From: Spinacia oleracea
Taxonomy: Eukaryota; Streptophyta; Magnoliopsida; Caryophyllales; Amaranthaceae
DNA: 64,000 bases
Direction of reading: 5' to 3'
Assembly: GCF_020520425.1 (NCBI RefSeq)
Contig: NC_079491.1
Location: 6,249,143 to 6,313,142 of the forward strand
Under the pieces are notes generated by a model. It had not been told where the DNA came from. It saw nothing but the letters and a program-made list of their open reading frames with translations, and did no database searches. Every line of letters begins with the position of its first letter. Within the stretch, counting starts at the first letter, position 1. This document shows positions 24,401 through 35,456 of this stretch, piece by piece. The position numbers and the translations under genes were made by a program.

Positions 24401-25957
24401 CTCCTCTTCCTCTTCTGATTTCCCCTCCACTAAAAATGCTCTTTGCCTGCCTTCCTTTCATTCCTTTTTGTCATCAATTTTTATGATTTCCTTCTTCTCT
24501 GCAAATCTCTCTCCATTTTCCTTCAAATTAGGGCTTTTCTTTTTCCTTTTTTGTAAAAAAATCATAAATTTGAGTACTAGTTAACTCCAACAGAAACAGT
24601 TGTTCCTTAACATCAGGGAACAAGAACTACTCTTGTTTAAAGAAAAAAGGTACAGTCTTTTTTATGTTAATTTTAATTTTCCTTTTCTTTCTTTCATTTT
24701 TTTCCTGATCAGCTTAAATAAGTTCATCTGTGTGAATGTTTTTATTTAGGTAAAGTGTGAGAAACAAGCTATGCAAGTTATAACCTATTGCTACTGTCTT
24801 AGCTTCTTCAAGTCTGATCTATAATTCTATATAGCTTAGGTTATACAACACAGAAAGTTATAACCTATAGTTTTGAATTTTGTGGAATTTTATAATATAG
24901 TTCACTAGTAGTATATATAGTAGTATCTTCTTAGATTAGCTTATTTAAGGAGGTGAAAAAATTGGAAATAAATGTTGGATAAATAGGTGAAAAAGAGTCC
25001 AGATCCCATGAATCAGAAGAATTACTGTTGTTAGTCTATTATAGCTGCAACCTGCTCTTGATCATCATCATTATCATGGTCTTTGTGTCTTTTATGATTT
25101 TTTCACATGGAGACTGAGACTGAGACTGAGAGTGAAAGTGAGAGAGAAACTTTGAAGGGAATTTTTATTTTGGAAATTTTGCTAAAAAATAATTTCCCAA
25201 AAATACACATCATAAGTTTTTTTTTTATATGAAATACACATCATAACTCATAAGGTTGGTAGAGTAAAAAAAACTTCAAAATATCTGGTGGGAAAATCAA
25301 AGCTTTTCTTGAATGATTTTTTTTTTTTAAAAAAAAAGTTAATTACAAGAAAGGGCTTTGGATGATTTGGTTATGTTGGTGAATTGGGATTTGACATGTG
25401 TTTAATTTCAGTTCTTCAACAATTTCAGATCAACAAAAATAAGAAATAAATTTCTGATCAACTAAAAAGTTTCAGCAACTTCTGATTTTTTTTTTTTTTT
25501 TTTTTTTTTTTTACCAATTTCAGATTTCTTTCAATAAATTTGTGGGTTTTTCTTTTTGTGTGTTTTTAAGGTTAAAATCAAATGGGGGATTTATTTTTAT
25601 TGCAAATCTAATTCCACCAAGCAGTTTAAATTTATCACTTTGTTATAAATCTAGCTAAAATGATACTGGGTATAAAAGATCAAATTAAAAGTAAGACACG
25701 AATTAAATCAAACTTAATAGTATTAGGTGATCATCCTCAATTTATAATGTACTTCTATGAAAAAAGTTAAATTAAATTAAATTAAATTAAAGTATGTAAC
25801 ACTCTGAATTATAAATTCCCTAGCAAACCTAATTTTGTTCTTGAATCCTGCCTAACTCGATCATCTTTGATAACATATACTCGTATCTCTTTAATGGCTT
25901 TCCTTCATTTCTTCTATCATATTATTGTACACAGAAGATCAAAACTCCACTGCAAAA
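24401..25957 (+). promoter_or_regulatory. LOB leader with probable 5'UTR intron
   Basis: CT-rich DNA (24401-24560) is followed by a donor-like AAAAAG|GTACAG at 24649/24650 and an acceptor-like TACACAG ending at 25934, 23 bases before the LOB start codon. This fits a long intron inside the 5'UTR, an arrangement known in some LBD genes. The intron holds long T-runs (25483-25512) and no inserted gene. Inferred from splice signals only. Confidence 0.45.
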
Positions 25958-26548
25958 ATGGCATCATCATCATCATCATCAAGCTCATACAACTCACCAT
26001 GCGCAGCCTGCAAATTCCTTCGAAGAAAATGCATGCCAGGTTGCATTTTCGCACCTTATTTCCCACCCGAAGAACCCCAAAAATTCGCCAACGTTCACAA
26101 AATCTTCGGCGCCAGCAACGTCACCAAACTCCTCAACGAACTCCTCCCTCACCAGAGGGAAGACGCCGTCAACTCCTTAGCTTACGAGGCGGAGGCAAGA
26201 GTCAGGGACCCAGTTTACGGCTGCGTAGGGGCAATTTCGTACTTACAACGCCAAGTTCAAAAGCTTCAAAAGGAGCTTGATGCGGCCAACGCCGATTTGC
26301 TTCGCTACGCTTGCCATGAAATCAATTCAACCACCGTAGCAATGCAGGGGATCGGGGTGGTCCCTCCACCACCGCCGCCTCCGCCGCCTAGGCCGCCACA
26401 CGAACAGTTTGGAAACTATTATCATCAGCCGTCGTCGTCTGATATTATGTTGCAACCGTCGTACCCGATTATTCCATGGAATGTCGACATGAATGTTGTT
26501 AATCAAAGAGGAGGAGGTGATAATAATAATAATCAAGGTAACATGTGA
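25958..26548 (+). CDS. LOB: LOB domain transcription factor, LATERAL ORGAN BOUNDARIES orthologue
   Basis: A 196-residue protein in one coding exon. LOB-domain proteins are plant-specific DNA-binding factors; LOB itself is expressed at organ boundaries and limits brassinosteroid response there (Arabidopsis). The domain is complete: zinc-finger-like C-x2-C-x6-C-x3-C at Cys15, 18, 25 and 29, then the GAS block containing FGASNVTKLL, then a leucine-zipper-like L-x6-L-x3-L-x6-L in YLQRQVQKLQKELDAANADL, which marks class I. The N-terminus (polySer then YNSPCAACKFLRRKC) and the C-terminal QGNM resemble Arabidopsis LOB more than other LBDs as I recall them. The variable region has a nine-proline run and an Asn-rich tail. 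An in-frame extension upstream lacks a better ATG and crosses the probable intron acceptor, so 25958 is the likely start. Confidence 0.92.
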   Translation: MASSSSSSSSYNSPCAACKFLRRKCMPGCIFAPYFPPEEPQKFANVHKIFGASNVTKLLNELLPHQREDAVNSLAYEAEARVRDPVYGCVGAISYLQRQVQKLQKELDAANADLLRYACHEINSTTVAMQGIGVVPPPPPPPPPRPPHEQFGNYYHQPSSSDIMLQPSYPIIPWNVDMNVVNQRGGGDNNNNQGNM

Positions 26549-27166
26549 TCATCTTATAGAGTTATAGCTCCCCACCTAGCTAAGAAAGCTACCTATTTTT
26601 GAGAAGGCATAATGAATTAAGGTGAGAATTCATTATTACTCATCATCATAATATATCTATATTATTATTAGCTATTCTTTAGCTAGGTTATATATTGCTC
26701 TCTTTATTTGAACCACTACTTTTAGTTGGGGGTCATTTGGAGTTTCTAAAAAAAAAAAAATTATGGGGTGCTACATATTTTTGGGGGCATATATATATGT
26801 GAAATAATTCAAATTTTGTATTCCATGGATCAATTTTGATGTTTTAATTGTAATGCAATATATATGGATATATCTTAATTTGTTATGCTAGTTTCTTGAA
26901 AAACACAATTTTATGAGGTAGTTTTTGATAAATTTGCCTAAATTCTATGTTATGTAAATCGTGTTGCATAAATCACCAAAAGCCTTCATAGGTTGTGTTC
27001 TTTTGGACTTATTTTGACTGAACTTATATTATCTGAACTTATTTTATTTGAAATAAACTTATTTGTGTGTGAAAATGTTTTTAAAAAACTTATTTTTGTT
27101 GGACGTATATTACAAACCTTTATATAATGCGGTCTTACACAAAAGACCACCTTGATGTCATATAAG

Positions 27167-27250
27167 TTAGGCAATGAAATCAATTAGTTAAGCATTGAAT
27201 CTAATTAGTTAAGCACTGAAACTAATTAGTTATGCAATGAAACCAATTAG
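27167..27250 (+). repeat. Four 21-bp tandem repeats
   Basis: Four consecutive 21-base units of the form TTAAGCANTGAAACTAATTAG, each starting with TTA and ending with ATTAG (27167, 27188, 27209, 27230). Units differ by a few bases, so the array is not fresh. Non-coding. Confidence 0.8.
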
Positions 27251-27333
27251 TTAAGCCACTTTAACTTATCTGAACTTGTTTTGTTTGAAATAAATCAAAA
27301 TATGTCGAACATAATAGATCTCCTTATGACTTA

Positions 27334-27588
27334 CTACCTCCGTTTCAGAAAGTTCTTTACGCTTTGGAAAATGTGTCTAAAGTATAAAAACTTTGACCGT
27401 AAATTCTACCAATTATATACATCAAAACGTTACATGTAAGATCTTGTTAGATTGGTCTCAGGATATATTTTCAGAATATCAAATTTTTATAATTTTTTCA
27501 CATACGAAATTGGATATATTTGTAGTTAAATATTGCATTGGAGTTCGTGCAAATAGTAACTGTAAAGATCTTTTTGAAACGGAGGTAG
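27334..27588. mobile_element. Stowaway MITE
   Basis: CTACCTCCGTTTCAGAAAG left end and complementary GAAACGGAGGTAG right end, with TA duplications at 27332-27333 and 27589-27590. Same subfamily as 28483-28848, 33605-34139 and 57870-58144 (ends followed by TTCTTTACG-like sequence). Confidence 0.8.
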
Positions 27589-27672
27589 TATGATTCTTTG
27601 AAAGACCAGTACTCCTTTAGTTGCATAGGAGACGTACTCTTCTTGAGTTCTTAATTTAATTTACTTGCATTA

Positions 27673-27809
27673 GTTTTTTTTTTTTTTTTTTTTTTGTGCG
27701 AATGAGCCACAGGGGCAATATAAATTACAAATGGGGGCAGGGGGATTCGAACCTGATACCTATGGTATACAGACCCTCAGTCTTAACCACTGGGCCAAGA
27801 CATCATTGG
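27673..27809 (-). mobile_element. Complete tRNA-derived SINE with perfect target duplication
   Basis: Minus strand reads GATGTC then A box TGGCCCAGTGG and, 33 bases further on, a B box GGTTCGAATCC, both matching RNA polymerase III promoter consensus. It then runs through a non-tRNA body to GGCTCATTCGCAC and a poly-A tail (T-run at 27675-27695). Perfect 16-base repeats TAATTTACTTGCATTA flank it at 27657-27672 and 27810-27825. It is not a tRNA gene: the acceptor stem is lacking and the 3' part is unrelated. Confidence 0.9.
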
Positions 27810-28482
27810 TAATTTACTTGCATTAATTAGAGTATATGATTTGATAGAAGATCGTGTAGCTTGAAGGTGCCGAAACATTAATCAGTAGCCTAAAGGCGCA
27901 CTTCATCAGCAGTTGTTTTGGAATAGATCGATCACCTAGTTTGATCTTGTGTTCCTGTGGATTTATTATGGTTTGCTAATTGGAATTTGAATGATATATA
28001 GATTGTGATGAAGCTTGAAACTAAATATTACTTGCATCATATATGCATTAATTAACCTGCATAAAAACTAAAATACTACTTGTTTCATGCATTATGCTGG
28101 TTTTTCGAAGTCCGGTTTTGATCATCTGAAAATTGTGTTTTCCGGATTAGTTAAACATGATTTCAAATGATTTCCATGAGGAGGCATAATGAATTATAAA
28201 CCTCTATTCGATTGATTTGAGCCATTATTATAAATATCCTTAGAGGTATGATATATTAGAGATATAGCCATATAGAAAAATATTAGTGTAATATAACAAG
28301 TATATATGTTTAGCATAAATCTAATTGCCTAAAAGTGCTAGCTCCATGTTACATATATTGACATATTGTTGACTAGGGTTGAGATCATATGTCCCGGTAT
28401 CTTTCTAATTTTGATACATTAGCAACCAAAAGAAATTAAAGTGTTTAAATTATTTTTTGGTGGATGAACTTGTTAAGATATA

Positions 28483-28848
28483 CTATCTCCGTTTTATAAA
28501 GTTATTTACGCTTTGAAAATTGTGTCCGACAATCAAAATTGTGATCATAAATTCTCACTATTATATCTATCAAAAATTATCATGAGATATCTTTGTGACC
28601 ATAAATTCTCACTATTATATCTATCAAAAATTATCATGAGATATCTTTGTGACCATAAATTCTCACTATTATATCTATCAAAAATTATCATGAGATATCT
28701 TGTTAGATTCATCTCAAAATGTATTTTATAAATATCAACTTTTTTTATAATTTTTTGCATACAGAATTTGATATATTAACGGTCAAACATGGCACATGAG
28801 TCTGCATGTGCAAATAGTAAGTATAAGATTTTTTTGAAACGGAGATAG
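28483..28848. mobile_element. Stowaway MITE with internal triplication
   Basis: CTATCTCCGTTTTATAAAG left end, complementary GAAACGGAGATAG right end, TA at 28481-28482 and 28849-28850. It is longer than its relatives because of a 54-base triplication inside it (28541-28701). Confidence 0.8.
28541..28701 (+). repeat. Three 54-bp tandem repeats
   Basis: Three near-identical 54-base units starting at 28541, 28595 and 28649, each beginning GTGA(T/C)CATAAATTCTC and ending ATGAGATATCTT. Units two and three are identical over what I compared; unit one has T for C at position 5. As 54 is a multiple of three, the array makes spurious repetitive open frames on both strands. Confidence 0.9.
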
Positions 28849-30495
28849 TATAAAAGAGACGTTGTTAGGTTATAAGAAATGGCATAAACCAACCAGTATA
28901 GGCGTATATGGTTTATCCGGACTAAACATACGGTAATTTTTGAAGAAAAACCTCGACCGGAGTCTCGAGGGTACCCTCGTATATATGTTTAGAGTTCCAT
29001 ACTTAGGATGATACATGTGTGTGTTAGGAGCTACTCTATAAGTTTGGTGCATTAGTGTGCCTTTATTTACTAAGCTATATTTCATATAGAGTTCCGTACT
29101 TGTCAATTGTCATCGACCTTTAATTAGCACAAGATAATTAAGAGTATATATTAATGATAGTTAATTAGTCATGAATTATTAAAGGAGAATTATTCCCTAG
29201 CTAGAATTGGAGATTAAGCCTAGCTAAGCCTTAATTATATTCCTTTTACACACACTTAGCAATTTAATTATATTCTCACCTTTGCCGGACCACACCTACC
29301 TTTGCTTAATATTGCTTCCCGGCCGGTAATTAACTTGTTTAAGTTGATGATTTATAGCCGTAGATTTCCAAAATCTCCTTTGTCTAAAAGTTAAATGTAT
29401 GCTAAAGGTCCTAAAAAAGCATCTATACTTACTACTTATGGAAAGGAAATAAAGGATTGAACAATTACACTCTTTCATGACAAAGTTCGTTGATCAATCT
29501 CAGTGGAAGATCTTGAACAGTTTCGGTAGGAGGACTGGTAAAAAATTTAAGCAATGTATTATAGGACATACACAATTATACACAAAGTTTTGGGGGCTGA
29601 AGCTAAAATTACATTACGAAATTTTTTGGTCGGGGGCCAGACCCACCCCCAGGTATTGGCAAGGTCCGCCATTGATCAACCCGTACTGAGAAAAGATTTA
29701 GGCACACGCACTGTTAGAGCATATACCCCTTATATAGTTTATTGTATTCTACTCATAAACTAGAAGATGTGCCAAAATCAATTTCCACGCAGCTCGTGCA
29801 TGCACATGTTTACATTTGGTCTTCCTAGGGCATCTTTTGATCGATTACGGTGACTAAGACTATGTTCTCTTCACCTTATTCTTATTGTTTATTAGACCAG
29901 ACCAGAAAATGAAAGCTAAACTAAGATCGGAGAATCAGATTACATCAGACCAGAAACTATAAAAGTTAGACCAGACTACGTGAAGAGAACAAAACCTAAG
30001 GGGTAGGCATCACCTTCACACCAAAGGCTAGATAAATGCTACTCACACTAGATAACATAATTCAGAGCATATGCTACGTATATAGGTAAGGTTGTTTACA
30101 AGGTAGCTTGCCTCCACCAAACAAACACCCACTGAATGAAGTTAAAAAGTGTACGAAGTATTAGTTTTTTACCTACAATATATATATGGTTTTAACCAGC
30201 AGTTAAAAGGTTGGTATATAATGTGACCAAATATGTAAAAACATGAATACTTGTATCTTACTCAAAATATAAAAATAGCATAAGAATTAAGAAGCAGGAA
30301 AATGTACGTGAAGTATATTGGTGTAGTGTCAATTTTCTATGGTGTGATGGTGCACAAACTGTTTTAATTCTTCTGCTTTTGAATTCCTTTCGGTTAATGA
30401 TTCCTCAACATACTCATATGATTATATGCACATTCAGCATCTTCCCTGTTCATAAATTAATATATTGCAGTAATTTTTTTTTTTTTATTATTATT

Positions 30496-30993
30496 TGGAT
30501 AAATTGTTTTTTACCACCTAAAAAATTAAAACTTGTATTTTACCACCTAAAAAAAGTTTAAAAATTGTTTTTTACCACCTGAAAAATGAAAAAATAGATG
30601 AAAATGTTATGTAGGGGGTCACAATTACGGTAATACTTCTAATATGTTCTATTCTTCCACGATTGTATTTAACTCTATTTTCTTCCCCCGCTTCCTTATT
30701 TTCCATTAATTTACATAATTTTTCACCACCATTAATTTACAAAATTGACAAAATTTAATGGACGTAAAGAGCAAAAGGTTAAAGAGTTAAAGAAAATCAC
30801 ACAAGGAATGTATAAAATTTGAGGAAAAATGAATTAGGTAGCTATACATAAAGTTTCATCTATTTTTTCGTTTTTTAGGTGGTAAAAAACAAGTTTTAAT
30901 TATTTTTTAGGTGGTAAAATACAAGTTTTAATTTTTTAGGTGGTACAAAATAAATTTTTCGATTTTTATAGGTGGTAAAAAACAATTTGTCCT
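30496..30993. mobile_element. Fold-back element with TTTTTACCACCT arrays
   Basis: The left arm has three spaced copies of a TTTTACCACCTAAAAAA phrase (30508-30585) and the right arm has four complementary TTTAGGTGGTAAAA phrases (30878-30985). The outermost ends, AAATTGTTTTTTACCACC and its complement, face outward. No coding content. A second copy of the same structure is at 50553-51069. Confidence 0.7.
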
Positions 30994-32373
30994 TATTATT
31001 TCAGCAGGGAAATTTTCAAATTCGTACCTTTTACCATAAATTTAGTTTTCCATTTATATATCTTCACATTTAAAAAATATATAATGTGAATTGAAGGTTC
31101 CTTATGTGTGACTGTAGCGCGATTATATACTTGGCTAGGTTGATAATTTGATACACTCCATTTATATACTCTTTTTTACAGGAAAATCATTATGAATGGC
31201 TCTTGAACAAAAATAATTTTAATATTTGAATTATATTTCAGCCATTCTCTTTGATTAAACTCAATTTTTAAGAATTATACTATTTTTGTTTCAATTCTCA
31301 CTTTCAGTTGATTAAAGCAATAGCATAAAGATTTAACAAGTTTAGTAATTTTATAAAATGATGGTCTCAAGCAAAGTACAATGCTAAAAAGTACAAAGTA
31401 CCTAATAAGTATGGACTATGGAGTAATGTTTTTTCTCAAATGTATGGACTACATATGACTATATGAGGATGTGACTATAATGAGTAGGGACATGATCGAA
31501 GTGAAAACAAATACTCCACTTTATTTTCATCTTATTTGAAAATGCATTTTAATTGTACTCTCAAACTTAAATACTTCATTAATTTTTCTTTTTGCTTTTC
31601 TTCAATTTAGTTATAGTTTAGGATTGACACTTCATTAAAATTTGAGTTCAAATAAGTACAGTGAAACTATTCTCTACAATTTATTTACACCAAGAGACAA
31701 AATGACCAAAACCTCACTATTGTAATAGTACACATGTCGTTTCTCATAATTATCATTAAATTAAGTACTTCTACACGAATTAACGTAACACAAACATTTG
31801 AAACCCTACCATTGATCAATTTAAGCAATCCTCTTTTATATTTATTTTCTATTTTTTTTTTAAAAAAAGGAAAAGCAATCCTCTTTTTGAAATAGAGATA
31901 AGAAATGAGAATTAACAAATTGATCAAAGTCTACCCCTTTAAAGCATGCATTATTGTGATCCCTCCTTAGATATTGTATGATCTCTACCTTAGCTTATTC
32001 GATATCCTCCTTTTTCTTTAATTTCCAAATAAATATAAAAAGGGATGGATGAGGGACCCACTTGTTAATGAATTAATCTTAAACAGTGGTTTAGGTAAGA
32101 GTTGAGATTTTCTGATAAATCGATCTTTTAATTATATTCATTAAAATTCCCTCAACTATTTGTCACATTATATTCTACTACAATTATTTGTTGCCTCTTT
32201 GTCTTCAACACTTGCACTGTTTACTCAAGTCCAATATCAATCTACAGGAGTCAGGAAACACCAGTGGCACCGCCCAGTACTGCAGCCATTTAGTACCTTT
32301 TTCATTTCATTTTACACAATCTCCATGCACACTGCTCAACCTCATAATTAACTAATTAAGTACTTACAATTAT

Positions 32374-32517
32374 CAATAAGGTCCTGGTTTAGTGGTTAAT
32401 AAGAAGTGCAAAACTGTGTAAAATAGATTACATGTTCGAATCCTCTTACCCCCATTTGTAATTTATATTTGTCCTCCTAACTCGATCATTCGCACCAAAA
32501 AATTAAATAAAATAAAA
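32374..32517 (+). mobile_element. SINE copy, plus strand
   Basis: A box TGGTTTAGTGGTTAA, B box ATGTTCGAATCC, then CCCCCATTTGTAATTTATAT and CATTCGCACC with an A-rich tail, the same body and tail as 27673-27809. Short flanking repeats ACAATTAT (32366-32373 and 32518-32525) may be the target duplication. Confidence 0.75.
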
Positions 32518-33604
32518 ACAATTATGAGGTCAATCTTCGTTTAGGATTATACTTCCTTCGTTCTTTTTTATTGCAACATAATTCTTACAAGAAATACAAG
32601 AAAACTTTGGGTGTGTTTGGATTTTCTTTGGCCTCCAAAGTCTAGCTAATGAGTTTTGTTGTAATTTGTAAACTCTTTCGTTAATGTAAATTTATCCGTC
32701 AAAAAAAAAAAAACTAAGAAAACTAGTCGGAGAATCAAGGATTCGAATTGAAGGGTGGTAACTGGTAAGCCCTTTTATCTTCCTTGACTTATAAGGCGAC
32801 TGCGTGCGAAATTAGTACACTCCCTAAGCATTACTGAATGATTAATTAAGTAGATGAGATATGAGAAATTGAGAATGATGGTTAATTGTAAAAAGATAAA
32901 GCATAACATAATTAGGGTTAGGGTTTTAGATCGAGTGTTGACCAAAAACATTCAAAAGAGGATTAGTCTTTTGAGTTTTGAGTCAGTTTTATAGACATAG
33001 AAAGAGCATAGTTGGTTGAATATTCCTTTTCAAATCTACAGTTCGAGAATGCATCCATCAATCATATGTTTGCTTAATAATAGAAATAATAAGTTGAACA
33101 AATATTTATTTATAGAACTGAAGATGAAGACTAGTTAATTTAACAGTAGAATTAATAATAAATAGTGAATGTTACTGTTAAACATGTATACAGTGGAAAC
33201 ATTAATATGTGAATATGATGAATCATAAACAGTTGAAGAGTTACATTCATATTCCAATGCTATACGAGGGTTCAAATTTGTCACTCATTAATTTGGATTG
33301 GGGAAAAAAAAGTTGAGAGCATGTCATGTCCATCAATACATTCATTGTCTCACCCCTCCTCGGCCTCTCTGTCCTTTTTGTTTCCTTGGGTTAGCGTCTG
33401 TACAAACAGGTCGGCTGGATCGGGTTTGAATAATATTCTCTCTATGGGCAACTACTGATGGCAAATCAATCTTGATCGGATCTTATTGGATACAAATTTG
33501 GATCCCCGGGTCCAAAAAAATTGGATCTGGATCCCACGGATTTGCGGGTAGGATTTGGATCCACGTGTGATTTTTTTTCCTTCAAAAATTATTGCTTTAT
33601 ACTA

Positions 33605-34139
33605 CTACCTCCGTCTTATAAAGATCTTTACGATTACTAATTTACACAAATGTAGACAAAAATTAAAAAAAAGTTGGTTGAGTATAATATAATACTTCCT
33701 CCGTTCCGGAAATATCGCACAATTTGTTTTTTAGACTATTCACACTGCGACTTTGGACATTTTTTGTGATTCGTACATAGGGAAATTTTAGTCATGTGGG
33801 GTCATGTATTCTTATAGATTTTTTATAATTTTTACTTGCACAAGATGTGAGATATTAAGATTCAAAGTAATGGTTAGAGGAGTAAAAGTCAACCATGGTG
33901 CGATATTTTCGGAACGGAGGAAGTAATATAATATGGATAAAGTAAGAGAAATGTATAAAAAGGTGGTTGAGTGTAAAAAAAAAGAATAAAGTACGATAAA
34001 GTAAGTGAAAATTTGTTAATATCGTGGGGTAAGAAAGGGTAAAGTAGTAAACTTTCATGTCCAAAAATAGAATAAAGCAAAGAACATTATGAAACAGACT
34101 AAAACGAAAAGTGTAAAGATCATTTTAAAACGGAGGTAA
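33605..34139. mobile_element. Stowaway MITE, interrupted by a second Stowaway
   Basis: Outer ends CTACCTCCGTCTTATAAAG and complementary AAAACGGAGGTAA, with TA at 33603-33604 and 34140-34141. A different Stowaway copy (33695-33923) sits inside it, itself flanked by TA. The whole nest lies within a broken GGATCGG-type repeat (33417-34545). Confidence 0.75.
33695..33923. mobile_element. Nested Stowaway MITE
   Basis: CTTCCTCCGTTCCGGAAATA left end, exactly complementary GGAACGGAGGAAG right end, TA at 33693-33694 and 33924-33925. At 229 bases and with well matched ends it is younger than its host element. Confidence 0.85.
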
Positions 34140-34157
34140 TACTTTTTACTATAAAAA

Positions 34158-34160
<3 letters not shown>

Positions 34161-34242
<82 letters not shown>
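34161..34242. repeat. (AT)41 microsatellite
   Basis: An uninterrupted run of about 41 AT units just outside the right end of a Stowaway MITE. It is likely to vary in length between individuals. Confidence 0.95.
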
Positions 34243-34245
<3 letters not shown>

Positions 34246-35185
34246 TACACTATGTGATGCAAAATATATTCTAACGGAATAAAGAAAATATGTATCAAAA
34301 TCTTGAAAAATATAAAAGTTCATATTATTTTATACGGAGTATATATCTTTTATTAAAAATATAAATTCTTTTACCGGATTTGGATCTCAAAGCGGGATCC
34401 ATATCTAGATCCTATCAATTAGAAACAGATCCTGCAGTTCCAGATCCGTCGGATCCAAAATTTGAAGATCCAAATCCTGTAAAACGGATCTGGATCCATC
34501 GAATATGGATCGAGTCCATGATCCATTGTCATATCTATAGGCAATAGTTTAACTTGACTGACACACATGTCAATATAATGCACAATTTTGACGATCAATA
34601 TCTTTAATGAGTTATGTTACTTTCTAAACAAACCAAGGTTTTTCTATGTTATAATCGAACTTACCCTTGTTGTTAACCTTGCATAGTTACATTAATGGAG
34701 GTAAATCTTGCATTTGTTTTTATAAATAACAACATAACTTATTAACATTGGAAATTGACTGCAGGTATAAAGTGGTTTGACTTTTATAACTACCATGGTT
34801 CAGTGTTACAGTATAGACAATTTGAAAGGATTTGATGCCGGAGTACAACGTAAACTTTAAACGAAGGCGTATAATGTAGAAAAATGAAATTTTTTATGTA
34901 GTTTGATCGAGTCATGATAAGCTTTTAGTCAAAACCCTAAGGTTGGATTGAGTTTTGATTCATCGATGATTTGTCAATTGTCATTAGATCAATTTGCGCA
35001 AGTACGTATTTGCTTGGAATTGATCACTAGTTATAAGATACAATAAGTTTACGATTGTAAACGAGATTCAATCCAGTCTTTACTTCAAATCTTGGATATC
35101 ATTCCAATACGTACTTTACCAACTTAGATAATGGACATTGCACATTTATAACTGTGCATAAAACATTTGTTCATCAATACATGCA

Positions 35186-35456
35186 CACTATAAAAAATTG
35201 TACCATTAACGACAGGAAATTCCGTCGCTAAAGGCCAATAATCGTTGATTAATGACGAGATTTCCTGTCGCGAGCTCGTCATTAAAGGGGTCGTCGTTAA
35301 TGAAAAATCCCGTCGTTAACCTGTCGTAAAAGACATTTGCGACGGTTATTCCCGTCTTTATTTGCTTGCTAGCCCCGTCGCAAAAGGCTTTTGCGATGGG
35401 ATTTTGACCCGTCGTAATTAGGTACGTTATCGTTAAAGATACAAATTCTTGTAGTG
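35186..35456. mobile_element. CACTA-type MITE copy 1
   Basis: Starts CACTATAAAAAATTGTACC and ends GATACAAATTCTTGTAGTG, the CACTA...TAGTG termini of CACTA/En-Spm elements. The interior has many short inverted phrases (AATCCCGTCGTTAA, TTTGCGACGG). Same family as 38390-38656 in the opposite orientation. No matching 3-base target duplication (GCA versus ATG), so its borders have changed. Confidence 0.75.

Noticed and set aside
25867-26280. 137-codon frame overlapping LOB
   Set aside because: Shadow frame of the LOB coding exon; its arginine/proline-rich content reflects LOB codon use.
28513-28760. Repetitive open frames on both strands
   Set aside because: They arise from a 54-bp tandem triplication, whose unit length is a multiple of three, inside a Stowaway MITE.
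34055-34323. Open frames of Tyr-Ile repeats on the minus strand
   Set aside because: They are translations of the (AT)41 microsatellite, not genes.
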